Origin: Amblyomma americanum
Taxonomy: Eukaryota; Arthropoda; Arachnida; Ixodida; Ixodidae
Length of the DNA stretch: 64,000 nucleotides
Direction: 5' to 3'
Assembly (NCBI RefSeq): GCF_052857255.1
Contig: NC_135507.1
Span: 78,474,850-78,538,849 of the forward strand
In this document: piece by piece, positions 42,501-53,124 of the stretch
How the letters are laid out: each line of letters opens with the position of its first letter
How positions within the stretch are numbered: the stretch's first letter is position 1
Made by a program: the position numbers and the translations under genes
Notes under the pieces: model-generated
Seen by the model: the letters and a program-made list of their open reading frames with translations, nothing else
The model's database searches: none
Told to the model about the DNA's origin: nothing

Positions 42501-43542
42501 TTTTCGTATTTCAACTAGTCACTGTACCCCGCAGGGATGAATTGTGCTTGCCCATTCCACTATTTTGACAGGCGCGCTTTTATAAAGACAAAGCACTTGC
42601 GGATATTTGTGATAGATAACATGACCCTTATTCTTTACTGTTTTTGAACCTTCATAGTGCTTTAATTTTCGGTTATGAGAAAACCTAAGAATCAGTAAAT
42701 TTGGCGGCCATTATAATTGTTCCATAAAACAGCGCAGACTTGACGAGACAAGGAATTAAAAAAGACGGCAAATGTGTTTCTTTCTTCTTCCCTGTCTCAT
42801 CCAGTTCAGGCTCTTTCTCACAACGATCTAATTACGCCACTAGCCCAAACTATTCTTTGAAACCCTCATTGCCACCGACCTGGCTGGCAGTCGTCTGCAA
42901 AGTCCTTCCACTGACACGCCTCTTATGTTGGAATTCGCCGACGCCGGCCACCAGAAGGGAAGTTCAGTTAATTCACTTGCCGAGAAAGTACGGTTGAAAA
43001 CCTGTTGGCGTGATTCTCAGGTGCGCAACAGGGTATACGTATCTTCCAGCAAGGAAGAAACAATTGCTGCAGAGAAAATATTATCCACAAAAATCGCTAT
43101 AAGATTCGTCTTCATCTTAAAAAAATCAGATCATCTTCTTCACGTTCAAAACCGGGCACTTCCCTGCATCACGAGCGTCGTTTGCCCGTAATTACGTTAC
43201 CATTTCGTGGTGATTGGCCGGTAGGGGTGTCGTAGCATTGCTGTGCCCGCACTCCTTCAAGCTGTGCAGGGCTGAGATGTCGGCCACCAGATAGTGTGCG
43301 GATTACCGCGGACACTGAAAGGCCGCAAACTGCTTTCCGCAGGTACAAGCTGCTAGTTGGACGTGCCCCCTTCAAATCAACGACGAAGGCAGAGACTTTA
43401 ACCAGAATCAAGAGGAACAAATTCGAGATTCCCCCGACTGTGTCCCCCGAAGCGGCCGCCCTCATCCGGTGGATTCTAGAACCGGAACCCGCAACGCGGC
43501 CGAGCATCGGAGCCATCATGCACCACGAGTTCATGATAAGAG
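36476..43542 (+). CDS. polo: polo-like kinase, plus-strand copy (incomplete exon set)
   Basis: Four exons: 36476-36595 (40 codons, MMAAGGEILTSTATTDD to TEYTRGKFLGK), 41355-41471 (helix C to hinge, LEDEINIHRTLCHKNVVRF), 41783-42096 (TLTEPEVRH, HRDLKLGN, CGTTNYMAPEML, VGCIM) and 43343-43542 (YKLLVGRAPF to MHHEFMI, end of the kinase domain). All borders are GT/AG and phases join (0, 0, 2). TRGKFLGK, the LTEPE segment and HRDLKLGN identify the polo family, mitotic Ser/Thr kinases. The exon for the glycine loop and the ATP-binding Lys is not visible in the 4.76-kb first intron, and no polo box lies downstream. The DFG motif is DIG. Either a decayed copy, or a gene with an exon lost from this haplotype or assembly. 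Confidence 0.75.
36860..36960. repeat. possible mariner-type terminal fragment
   Basis: TATACAGGGTGTTCTAAG followed by about 80 bp resembles the start of mariner/Tc1-derived repeats common in arthropods (TACAGGGTGT...). The other end was not found. Confidence 0.3.
37040..37465. repeat. foldback element, second copy
   Basis: Left arm about 37040-37150 (TTAGCAATATCCGTAGTAG, TTTTTAGAATTTCGAAAAC) and right arm about 37230-37460 (ATTATTTACGGTAGGC, AAAGTTAACC). They form the same inverted-repeat family as 4440-5330, with a loop of about 80 bp and no SINE. It lies in the first intron of the plus-strand kinase. Confidence 0.6.
38020..38560. repeat. two diverged direct copies of a CG-rich unit
   Basis: 38045-38155 and about 38420-38548 share GACGACCAGG, GTTTGT.GCCCG, CTTCGCC/CTTTGCC and a final T.GAACATAG. 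Divergence is high. Coding frames over them are not convincing. Confidence 0.45.
39030..39115 (-). mobile_element. SINE fragment
   Basis: GGCACCGGAATAATTTCGACCACATGGGA corresponds to the central body of the SINE in reverse orientation. Head and tail are lost. Confidence 0.5.
39440..39785 (-). mobile_element. diverged tRNA-derived SINE
   Basis: On the minus strand it runs from a head with GGCTCAGTGCATGG and GAGTTCGAATCCGG, through a GGCTGC...GAGGCG body, to a purine-rich complement of the usual pyrimidine tail and GGTGTCCACCGGGA. More diverged than the other full copies. Confidence 0.75.
40150..40620 (-). other. unrecognised open frame in kinase intron
   Basis: A 106-codon minus-strand frame (40581-40261) with several Cys and His residues (CQSCCMDIHMTGECC) matches no family I recognise. 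There is no splice or repeat context in its favour. Listed only because it is longer and better composed than its surroundings. Confidence 0.2.
41355..41471 (+). CDS. polo: polo-like kinase exon A (helix C to hinge)
   Basis: Acceptor GTGTCCATAG, donor GTGTGT. 39 codons, phase 0 on both sides. It encodes LEDEINIHRTLCHKN, then VVRFHSHFEDAQNVYIILEL and CTRQ, collinear with human PLK1 helix C to hinge. Confidence 0.9.
41566..41592. repeat. stub of an ancestral SINE
   Basis: TCGTTTTCATTTCGTTTAAT and GGTGCTTAA match the 3' tail of the SINE at 16835-17085 in the other arm at the same intron position. The remainder of the SINE is absent here. Confidence 0.7.
41783..42096 (+). CDS. polo: polo-like kinase exon B (catalytic and activation segments)
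   Basis: Acceptor TTCCGCAG, donor GTGAGT. 314 nt, leaving AT of a split ATG codon. It contains HRDLKLGN (catalytic Asp present), ADIGLATR in place of DFG, the CGTTNYMAPEML activation/APE segment, and DTWAVGCIM. Confidence 0.9.
43343..43542 (+). CDS. polo: polo-like kinase exon C (end of kinase domain)
   Basis: Acceptor CTTTCCGCAG. The first G completes the split Met codon, then YKLLVGRAPFKSTTKAETL...ATRPSIGAIMHHEFM. Ends in phase 1 at donor GTAGGT. The next exon (start of the linker to the polo boxes) was not found. Confidence 0.85.
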
Positions 43543-46500
43543 GTAGGTTTCATCTTGCAACTCTGAAGCTCTGTGACTGGGTGCTGTACTGCTTCAATCA
43601 TGGTTTACTTTTCTTTTGAGCGCAAGAGCGTTATATCTCACGTTCGGAGAAAAAGCTGTGCTCGTCGCTGCATATAATTTGTTACTGTTCAGCACAGGTC
43701 CTGACGTCAGACCATAGTCAACCAATGAGAGTGAGGCATGAATTCGGACACGGAGAACAGTGGTTTTGGAGGGGTGTCAACTGCGCAGCACTCAGAGCGT
43801 GTGGACAGTTTCCGCTGCTATGTGGTTGGTGCGTCGAGTCACGTGACAGAGCGCAATCACATGGCAGTGGAGGCAGAGGAGCAGCAAAGCAGCACTTCCT
43901 AAGAAGAAAAAGGCTCCGAGATAAATGCGTTCGTGCAGCTGGTTCTTGTAGAATTGCGAAGGAGGGCTGATTCTGGGGCAAGAAACTTGCTCTACATACC
44001 ATAGTCCAGGCAATGCTGACGTCAGCGCCAATTACGCCTTTAGCGGGCGGCGGAAATCCAACTGGAGCGTCATAGTGTTGTCATGGCAACGGAATGCAGC
44101 TGAAATAACTTTATCCTCGAGAACGACTCGAACCTGCGATGGCGATAAGAAAGCAGCTTCGTTCCACGATGGCTCAGACAATTCAGCCGCGGACATTAAC
44201 TTGCCATGCTGCGTGCATGTCCACGATTTGCTCTGTTTTTTACATCACGTCTCCTTCAGTCACCAGGTGCGCTGTAGTAGTTGAAACTGAAAGCAAATGA
44301 AGTTTCCTACACTTGGTGAAGAGGCCTTTAGCTTTGTCGTGTCCTTCTTCTCAATGGTCGGTTAGGAGTTCAAAATCTTTTTAACGCGACAGCATCAAGG
44401 GTGCTGTTCGAAGGAAAACCCAGCGTACTAGTTGGTGTCAGCCGATTCCAATCACCCTGCTGGTGCAACAATCTGTGGAGTCAGTGGCAGAAGAAAGAGG
44501 ATAGTCCAGTCCCTACAGCTCCATGGTCAGGGATAGTCGCCTCTGCATTGTGGCGCCGCTCCCTGCATTGTCTTGCATAAAGGGTGATGGCAATCGACCT
44601 ACTCTACTGGTTGGATGAGGGTCCTTTGACGTTTAAAAGCCGCTTTTCTGTTGACTTGTATTCGACTATAGGAGGTCCATAGGGATGGGTCAAGGGCCAG
44701 AGGGGGATAGTCGGTCAAGGTGGAGAATCGGCCGACACTATCGGCTGGAATGGGACTCTTTTGAGGGTCATTTGCCACTTCTGTCTTATGTTGTATGCGG
44801 CTATAGCGCATCTGATGAATCAGCGCCAATGAGTCGCTTTTTTGTGGGCACTGGTTTAATGAGTAAACTGAATTCTTCCCCGGCTTTCTTGTTTCTGTGT
44901 ACGTGCGGAGGCTTGCGCGTGCTTATGCCTCGGGCACCTGACACTACGTCTAAGCGTAACTTTACGCACCGATCATTATTTACTTTTGTGTTAGCGAATT
45001 CGCAAGGACACGAAATTATTTTGCTGACTGCACTAGTTCGTGTCGAAACGAAACATTGCGTCTTCATACGCGCCATTGTCAGAGCTACAAATTTCTCTTT
45101 TCGTGCGTAAGCACTAATCCGACGGGTGCCAACCACGAGCAAAATCGTCCGTTCCCAGTTGCCTTGTCTGTTCCCAGCTGGCCTAGGGCGAGCTCTCCGT
45201 CTCTCGGCACTGCCTGCTCTTCTTCCTCTTCCACGCAGCACGAATTGTTCTTTCGCACTGCTTCGAATGTATTAAATATTCTCGTAGCTTTTCCTTTTCC
45301 TCCTAGCAGAAACGAGGTCGGTCGCGACGACAGGGAAGTCACTCATAATAGATAAAATACTGTTGATATGAAAATGCCTCCCATGAAAGTTTGTTGCAGG
45401 CTTCTGCAGAAATTTTTATTCACGGAACAAAATGTTATGGCTACTTGCAAGAATAAAATCTTCGCAAAAAATCTTTGAGTCGTTATTCTATGTCTGTGAT
45501 ATAGTCACGTTGGGTAAAACTGCTGTGAATATTAGCGGCACAGAGAACTAATAAAGTCAACGAAGGCAGAACGTATGCCTGTAACCATCGGAATCGAAAA
45601 AGCGAAATGCATTCTGAGTGGCAACATCAAAAAACGGCTTCTGCACGGGTTAACGTTCATTACATAACTAAGGCTCAGTGCAGCCGGCCTGCATATATTG
45701 AATGTTACTATTTGTAAGACGTGCAGCGCCGTTACTGGTATCTTGCGATGCGGCCTTTACAGTGTGTTCAACATGGATTCCTGATACAGGCTGATTTTAA
45801 AGAGTTTAGAATGGGGCCAGCTGAGCTGCATATCAGAAACATTTCCGTGAATTCTACTACGACTCGTTATGCATCGATGTGGCCTTTCATGCATGTGTAC
45901 AACTTCTTTGCACTTGGCCCTGTGGAACAGAACTCTCATTGTTGAGAATCATCAGCTATTGGTTCGCGTGGAAGACTGTTCTACAAGCGCACACATTGCC
46001 AAGCTTCCTTGATTTTTTTACACTCGTACCTATTGTTTACATCGTTCTCTTCTTTGAGTACGAGCAGCAACTTGCGTATCGCGACAGGTCCTCGACATCT
46101 TTTTTCCAGAAGCGGTAATCACCCAGACTAGTTTATGGCATTGATATATCCCCACAGCCCCTGAATGCTTTTCGCCCTCTCCTTCCCGGGCTGCTTCCTC
46201 CCCACCTGCCTGCCTCACGTGGAGGCTCTCGGCACCGCCCAGGACTCAACCGACCGGAGACATGAGTCGGAGAAAAACGAAGGTTGAGCTGAATCGGACA
46301 GCGTGTCCCATTGAAAAGGCCCACACGGGAACGGCTGCACGTAATTAGTGCTTGAGCAGTTCCAGATTTTTTCTTTTTCTGCTTTTGTTATTGTAACCGA
46401 TGTTTTATTTGCACAACACAAGATTTAGAGAGCTTTTATTTTCATTCAATCTTTAAGGCATTTTTTTCTTGCTGACATGCACTGTAAATTGTCATTGGAG

Positions 46501-46800
46501 CACATGTACAGATAATATTTTTGAAAATGCCTGTGCCGTTACTGCCAAGGCCGCGATAGGACTCCAAATGCGATTGCAGTGAATCAGTTCTCACCTCTGC
46601 CACGGCTGTAATGCGATTTTAAATTTTAACGTTGGACTTTTTGAATAAACCTTTTTTTATTCTCTGTTTGTTGTATCCATTTGCACTCCTGCTGGAAGAA
46701 CAATCTTTGCCGTTTCACAAAGAGAAAAAAAAATTCAGGGGGGCACTTTGTTGACCTAAAGCGCGGTGAGGCGAAAGCCTTCAGGGCGGTATTGCTGCCG
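43543..46800. other. no recognisable gene
   Basis: If the kinase were complete, its polo-box exons should follow here; I saw none. Frames at 44685-45110 (+) and 45241-44801 (-) are mutual overlaps without known domains. Confidence 0.45.
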
Positions 46801-46802
46801 TT

Positions 46803-47130
46803 GCCCCGCCGTGGTGGCTCAGTGGTTAGGGCGCTCGACTACTGATCCGGAGTTCCCGGGTTCGAACCCGACCGCGGCGGCTGCGTTTTTATGGAGGAAA
46901 AACGCTAAGGCGCCCGTGTGCTGTGCGATGTCAGGGCAGGTTAAAGATCCCCAGGTGGTCGAAATTATTCCGGAGCCCTCCACTACGGCACCTCTCTCTT
47001 CCTTTCTTCTTTCACTCCCTCCTTTGTTCCTTCTCTTACGGCGTGGTTCAGGTGTCCAACGATATATGAGACAGATACTGCGCCATTTCCTTTACCCCAA
47101 AACCAATTAATATTATTATTATTATTATTG
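46803..47130 (+). mobile_element. tRNA-derived SINE (Ruka-like) with (ATT)n tail
   Basis: Near-identical to 6728-7032 and 51361-51676, with clean A and B boxes, then CCCCAAAACCAATTAAT and an (ATT)n tail at 47109-47130. It is inserted immediately 5' of the Harbinger companion exon. Confidence 0.92.
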
Positions 47131-47186
47131 GAAATCACCCATTAGGTGTTGTAACAGAATGTCCACATTTTCTCCTTATTTTTCAG

Positions 47187-47988
47187 ACCCAACATCGTCT
47201 GGGACTGCCGCCGACACTCCCGAAACAGCATCTTGTGTGCTGCAGCAGATGTGCGACGACAGAGATGTCGACGATGATTATTTCACGACTGACGCTGAAA
47301 ACTTTCAGAGTGCGCAGCAAACGCCTAGCTCAAAGGTTACAACAGACGTACAAGAAGAAACTGAAGAACATGAGCCCCACCTACAGCTGAAATGAAGCGA
47401 AGTAAGCAACTTTTCATTTGAGCTGTATCATACCAAGTTGCATATTCAAACTGTTTCATTAGTCAATCAGTTTGTGCGACACAGACGTGCTAAATTTTTT
47501 TGCCAACAGGCAAATGTGGATCTGTCTTGCTCTCCTGTCTTGATTTTGTTCTTTTGGTGCATTGTCATGGATTAATTCGATTTGGAAAACATACTTTTGC
47601 CCGTAAAAGGAAACCAAAAACAGCGGGCGATGAAAATCACGAATTTTTGGAAAAAAGGTGGAGCCATGAAAGGGAAATGAAGGAGAAAGACGTGCAGCTC
47701 GAGATGGAGCGTGCCGCACTTGAAAAGGTGCGCATCGAGATGAAACAGAGGCGCTGGAAAAAAAGACAGCAGATGAAGTCCATAAAAATGGAAAATGAAT
47801 TCAAGCTGCGTGAGCTGGAATTGGAGGCTCGTGCCAACGAAGTACAAGCAAGAAGGCAACAAAATGAGGCGAACAGCGCAAGCCAGCAAGCACTAGTAAA
47901 TATGTTGAATGCGTTTGCACGGAAATTATGCAAAGACAAAATTGACAAGAGAATAAAATTATTATCTGACAGAACTATGTGCTTTTAA
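47187..47988 (+). pseudogene. Harbinger companion protein (coiled-coil C-terminal part)
   Basis: The first segment starts after the acceptor TTATTTTTCAG and is acidic (DDRDVDDDYFTTDAENFQ), ending in a TGA at 47393-47395. The second (to the stop at 47988) is a basic, heptad-like coiled coil (HEREMKEKDVQLEMERAALE, NEFKLRELELEARANEVQAR). This layout fits the C-terminal half of the Myb/SANT-type DNA-binding partner that Harbinger transposons encode alongside their transposase, which it faces convergently across about 420 bp. The Myb domain itself was not found; a SINE lies just upstream, so an N-terminal exon may have been displaced. The in-frame stop and frame change suggest a dead copy. Confidence 0.55.
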
Positions 47989-48411
47989 TTGCCTCCATTA
48001 TAACGGATTTTTACAAACTAAATGCAAAAAATTCTTTCACTGCAAGCTCACAGCACTTTCTGCCGCCAACACCAGCCAAAGCTGCTGCTTTCATATTATG
48101 GTGGCCCACAGTGGCTGCTTATTGGTAATAGAGCTCAGTGGCTGATTCCTAGAATGCAAGCACTGTATTGTACAATGCCCACGAATGTTAAGGAACCCCG
48201 TAGAAACTGAATTTACCACTTCAGCGTCCCTCAAAGCTCAAGCGGCTTCGAGAAGTTGCACCCCACAAACAATATGAAACGCATTATTAATACTAGGACA
48301 GCTCATTTAGTTCATGTAAGACGAAGAAGGTTTTAAAGTGAAGCAAGTACTGCGCACGATAAAAGTTCAAATAATAAACACTGAACCAATCCTGAGCATT
48401 TTTGTCTATGA

Positions 48412-48489
48412 CTGGTTTGGGTGGAGGTAATCAAAGAGGCATGGTGGCTCCTGGTTTGGGTGGAGGTAATCAAAGAGGCATGGTGGCTC
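48412..48489. repeat. 39-bp tandem duplication in transposase C terminus
   Basis: Two exact copies of a 39-bp unit (48412-48450, 48451-48489) add the repeat EPPCLFDYLHPNQ to the end of the transposase without changing frame. Confidence 0.93.
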
Positions 48490-49796
48490 CAGGTCAAAGT
48501 AGTTAAAGACTAGGTTACCATACATGCAAGCATGGCAGTTGGTGAGAATGACGGCTACCCTGTACATTCTAGGCACAGCCTGCAAAAGCAGCCTTTGATT
48601 TTTTTCGAAATCAAGAAAAGCAAACTGGGAAATTACTCTCCCGAATCCCCATTCTACAGCCTGCCTTACTGTACTCATGGCAGCATTGAAGTTTTCTTGA
48701 GCAGTTTTGAGCCGTTCACCTCCACATGGTTTCATGAGAAGCGGCCGCAGGGGATATGCAGGGTCCCCATATTTCACTGCATCATTTCCAGGTACCAGCC
48801 CCTCAAGTGTCTGATAAAGTTTGCTTTCTCTGAGGATTCCTGAAATGAGAAAAAAATTCGGTGCATACCATGTTCTGTAATATTACCGGAACAATGCTCA
48901 CAGCAGCACATCTGGTAAGCAGACACTGAATAGAACACTCTATATATAATAATATCATTGCGTATTAAATCACAGCAAAATTAATATTGCGTTATACACA
49001 CTCCGTGCTTTCTTTATGATTTATGTGTGATAGGGTACCATACAGAGAGAGAAAAACAGGAAGGCAGGCAGGTTAACTTGGTGATGCCCAGTATGCAACC
49101 AGACACGCAGGAATGGGAACAAAGGCAGAGAAAGGAAAGAAAGAAGAATAGGAAATAATGACACAACAGACAAGTGCAAAACTGAAATACAACAGATAAT
49201 GCCGACAGTTATTCTGTTACCATAATGAAACTTACCAGCATCATGCCTGCTGCCTGGATCTGGCCCGTCAATCTGACAGATGAGCCCATTGGGGCACATG
49301 AGGTCTTGATACTTCAGTGCGTGGACTCTCTTGTGCCCAGGGAAGTACACTTTTTGACCTTCTGATGGGCGACATATGGGACGTGCCGTTCCATCAATAA
49401 ATGCCCAGCAGTTGTCCAGGGGGGCGCCTTTTAAGTGAACTGCCTGAAATGAGAAACAATGAGATGTGATTAAGCTTAATCTCACGTTTACAGACTTCAA
49501 GGAGTCACATGTTATAGTTTAAGCCGTGGTAACCAGTGTACAAAATATTATGGTGATAGAATATGGAAAGAAAAACTGCAAGTACTGCAAGTAAGACGTG
49601 ATTTAGTCAAGTGGCATGCAGTGATATCACACACTGCTTGGCGAGCGCTCCCATCGTCTGAGAATTTTTCTTGCCCTTTTCATCAACCACATCACATGAG
49701 ACGCAACTGAGATATCGGAACTGCTCAAGTGTTGACACACAACCACATCTTAAGACTTCACATGGACAACTCTGCATATTGTGTCTCTTACATGAC

Positions 49797-49935
49797 TCAT
49801 TTGGTTTTGGTTTTATGGGGGTTTAACGTCTCAAAGCGACTCAGGTTATGAGAGACTCCGTAGCGGAGGGCTCCAATTAATTTCGAGCACCTGGATTTCT
49901 TTACCATGCCCTGACATCGCGCAGCACACAGGCAT
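49797..49935 (-). mobile_element. truncated SINE, second subfamily, in transposase intron
   Basis: The 3' tail GGTTTTATGGGGGTTTAACG with GACTCAGGTTATGAGAGAC matches the subfamily at 6068-6320. The tRNA head is lost. It lies in the intron between transposase exons 1 and 2. Confidence 0.75.
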
Positions 49936-50751
49936 CTAGTTTTACATAATGCAACGAAAATGACACACATAATGAGAGCACTCACCATGCTTCCGCAGGG
50001 TCATCTCTTAAGGAAATAGCACAGCAAAAAGGGAGACCTGCGCAGTTTCAGGCTGAGTGTACTTGACGCCACAACAATCAAGCACTTTTCACAGCAACGA
50101 ATCTGGCGTCTAGATTTCTGCAACTCATTCATTACATACTAAGACTTCTATTCACAGTGCTATGTAAATTCCTTCTTTTTTCTTTCTGCTGTGAATGTCA
50201 TGCGACATGAAGAATAAAAGAGCAAAATGAAAAACTTACGTTGCTCATTTCCTTCAAATAAGACGTGCTCACCCACTTGTGACACAGCAGGTTGTCAAAC
50301 AGTGATCCATATCTCTTACTCGAAGTGCAGCATTGTTTTGTTTGAAATGCTCGATATCACTTATTAGTGGCGGCGAAAGAATTCCTACAGATCGCACAGT
50401 CTGTTCGGGTAGGCCAGTTGCCGCAAACAGATGCACAGGGCTTCTCGCCCAGACACTCGCACTCCCTGAGCGCTTGTTATGTATTCGGGCACATCTAAAG
50501 CGTTCACAAGCGTCCGAAAGTCTGCTTTCTCGATCCTAAAGTGACTTCGGAACGTGCTGTCGGGCATGGTGTCCAGATTCAGCAGGCCGCGCCTGGATGC
50601 ATAAAGTCTGCGTTGCTGCTCACGCTCGCGCATCATCACGGCTTCGGTGTCGTCCCAGCTTAAAAACGCTAGGCAGTAGGGGTCCGAAAGGATGCTAGTA
50701 CGCACCATAACGTTATTAAGAACCTGGCTCGGTTCGGTTACCTAAAAAAAG

Positions 50752-50800
50752 CCGGGCCCTACCTCCACTGTGCAGAGCACGAACCATTTGGCCACGGAAC
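50752..50800. other. possible Harbinger terminus
   Basis: GCCGGGCCCTACCTCCACTG, just outside transposase exon 1, is a candidate for the element's terminal inverted repeat. I could not find the matching end near 46-47 kb. Confidence 0.2.
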
Positions 50801-51349
50801 CGGCTATCTTGGTGGTGCGGCTTGGATTACCTTGGCCATGCCTTGGCTAAATAGAAAAAACTTTGTCGCAACATATTTTCACAACTTAACACCAGAGGGC
50901 GCCACTGCAAACTACGCTATCGTTGAGTTCAGGTTGGCATACGATAAACTAAAAGTGGTCGTGCGACCTCCTCTGTTACCTCACGCTAAATGCTTGCGTA
51001 TAGCGTACGCAAGCGCTCATACGCCATAATAAAAGTCTCTAATATTTGCTCCCATGTACCCTTGATTGTAGACATTGATTGCTGGTCTGGCGGTCAAACT
51101 TCCCTGTATTGTATTTAATAAGTGTACATAACTACAGCTAGCCAGCCCGCCTTCACAAACTTCATTCTTGAAGTTCACCTTGCAAATATGACGCTATAGT
51201 TTTAAGGTGTCCTTGCGGTCGCTTGGGATTTCTTGGAGCACCAGTGCCCAGATATCGGGAGCTTTTCACGTGACATCACATCCTGCTGTAATACACGTCG
51301 TCACGCATAATCATTGCCTTTAATTAGTGGCCCTTAAAACTAAGTTTTC

Positions 51350-51687
51350 CTTTAATGACAGCCCGCCGCGGTGGCTCAGTGGTTAGGGCGCTCGACTACT
51401 TATCCGGAGTTCCCGGGGTCGAACCTGACCGCGGCGGCTGCGTTTTTATGGAGGAAAAACGCTAAGGCGCCCGTGTGCTGTGCGATGTCAGTGCACGTTA
51501 AAGATCCCCAGGTGGTCGAAATTATTCCGGAGCCCTCCACTACGGCACCTCTCTCTTCCTTTCTTCTTTCACTCCCTCCTTTACCCATTTCCTTACGGCG
51601 CGGTTCAGGTGTCCAACGATATATGAGAGAGATATTGCGCCATTTCCTTTCCCCAAAACACCAATTATTATTATTACTTTAATGTCA
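51350..51687 (+). mobile_element. tRNA-derived SINE (Ruka-like) with target-site duplication
   Basis: Body 51361-51676 with clean A box, slightly altered B box (GGGGTCGAACCT) and ATTATTATTATTA tail. It is flanked by CTTTAATGACA (51350-51360) and CTTTAATGTCA (51677-51687), a target-site duplication with one mismatch. Confidence 0.92.
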
Positions 51688-51819
51688 CTTGCGCACACTG
51701 CTGCGTGACGTGCTTGTACAAATCCTCTGTTTATCTTCCTGAGCGAACATCCTCATTGGTGAAGAAGTAGTGCCCGGCTCCCGACCAAAGGGACTCCATT
51801 TCACTTCCGCTTGAGAACC

Positions 51820-52263
51820 TTTTAAAGCGAAAGCATTACCACGGCCACTCAGTTGCAACGCACTTGGTGTCATTGAGCGGCCGTGGCTTTACTATCCACG
51901 CGGCTCTCATTTCAGTGCGTCTGTACGAATGAGCTTGAATAGGAGGAGCGGAGCTGCGTAAGTAACCACGTGACGTACCACGTGACTCGCAGCAGCTGCA
52001 GTCACGCGCTCCGCCGTCGTCGTGGTGACTGCGTGCTGCTTAGCCGCCCTCTTGCTATGGACGAAGCAGGTCAGCCGGAGCCGACGTCCTCGAGAGTGGG
52101 TACTCAGAGAGGACGGGCCCAGTCTGATCACCCGGTCGACATGGCCAACTGTGCGAGGGATTTAGCAATCGATAGGGAGCGTAAACGCGCTAAACGGCCA
52201 GCAGAAATCAACTGTGGGCGGGAGCTTCGCCTGGCTCGACGGCGAGCGAAAGATACCGAATGA
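51820..52263 (+). CDS. small basic STPR-like protein and its leader, copy 1
   Basis: A 68-codon frame (52057-52263) reads MDEAGQPEPTSSRVGTQRGR...RERKRAKRPAEINCGRELRL, then ARRRAK. The K/R-rich repeat with AE-x-x-x-RE-x-RLARRR resembles one or two units of the STPR domain (23-residue DNA-binding repeat) found in many tick repetitive genes. It is preceded by TTTTAAAGCGAAAGC (51821), a CCGTGG repeat and CACGTGACGTACCACGTG (51967). A second relative with the same layout is at 60180-60832. It could be a real small nuclear protein or a repeat-borne frame. Confidence 0.4.
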
Positions 52264-53120
52264 AGACAGCGAAGAGCCTTTTAAGTAGCCGCGGCGGAGA
52301 CTGGCGAGCCGCTGGAAGTGAGTTCTCGAAGCGCGGAACCCGCAACGACCCACGTGGTCCGTCTGTCTGTCAGACTGTGCTTCGGCCCCAAGAACCTTAG
52401 AAAGAGACCTCACATTTGATCCGCGATTTCGCTTGCATAGCTAGGGTTAGCTGAGCTAAGCCGACCCATTTTTTTTTCTTTGCAGCGAACCTGTTTTTCT
52501 ACGTCAATACACACATTCCTCGATTCCGAATTTACCAGTGGCGCCAATGCGGGGTTTTCCGCCGAACGGGACCAATAACACTTTTGCTTTAATGGGTAAT
52601 GCGTTGTTAGTCAGCGCCTTGATGTCTTCTAAAATCAAGAAAGATTAATATCGGTCATATTTCATGGCAGTTCAAGGGCGTAAATGTATTTCGTTTGTTT
52701 TCTTAATGCTGCTTACTAGTTGTAACTAACTCCGCTTGCAATCCGCTTTGTGAGAGAACTTACGCTGACTCCATTAAACCAAATTAGACGGCTGTACCTC
52801 TCGGTTGCTGTAGATATCTCAATGACACCGTGTAGGGGGTAAAGTGGAGAAGAGCTGCATGTAAGTACCCTCCGACTACTTTCACAACACATATCATTGG
52901 ACGCGATCTTGCTCCACGTTCCCTTCGCCTACAAACCAAACTTAAGGAGGCAACCCCGTGGAACCATTACCTCGTAAACGGCAGTGAGGCCACATGACAA
53001 CGCTCGACGCCATGTTGCAGGATGTCGCCGATGAGGACAACCTCGACGTCGCCGCCTAGCTGCACTCCAGTGTAAGCACGTATATGCCTATATGAGGGTA
53101 GGAATGAGAGTAGGCTTGGT
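52264..53120. other. no recognisable feature
   Basis: Ordinary sequence between the STPR-like ORF and the RTE-like LINE. Confidence 0.4.
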
Positions 53121-53124
53121 AGGA

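Larger units (their letters stand above)
35720..43450 (+). repeat. inverted segmental duplication, right arm
   Basis: Counterpart of 12780-21345 in opposite orientation. Conserved upstream sequence (35730-36385), three kinase exons, the last 110 bp of the first intron, and the ends of the A-B and B-C introns all align. The first intron carries a foldback element and other insertions not seen in the left arm. Confidence 0.8.
48406..50708 (-). pseudogene. PIF/Harbinger transposase, three exons, inactivated
   Basis: Exon 1 (50708-50240) reads FRIEKADFRTLVNALDVP, then AQGVRVSGREALCICLRQLA and, in another frame, LFDNLLCHKW before donor GTAAGT. Exon 2 (49443-49236) carries WAFIDGTARPICRP (first catalytic Asp) and GPDPGSRHDAG (second Asp). 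Exon 3 (48839-48406) has KYGDPAYPLRPLLMKP and AVEWGFG (third acidic residue). The splice phases join exactly across exons 2 and 3. Exon 1 has a TAG after LAYPNRLCDL and a later frameshift, so the gene is broken. The C terminus ends with a duplicated 13-residue unit. It is related to host HARBI1 but element-borne. Confidence 0.88.

Noticed and set aside
44685..45241. 141-codon (+) and 146-codon (-) open frames as a host gene
   Set aside because: The two overlap on opposite strands, and neither has a recognisable domain or splice borders.
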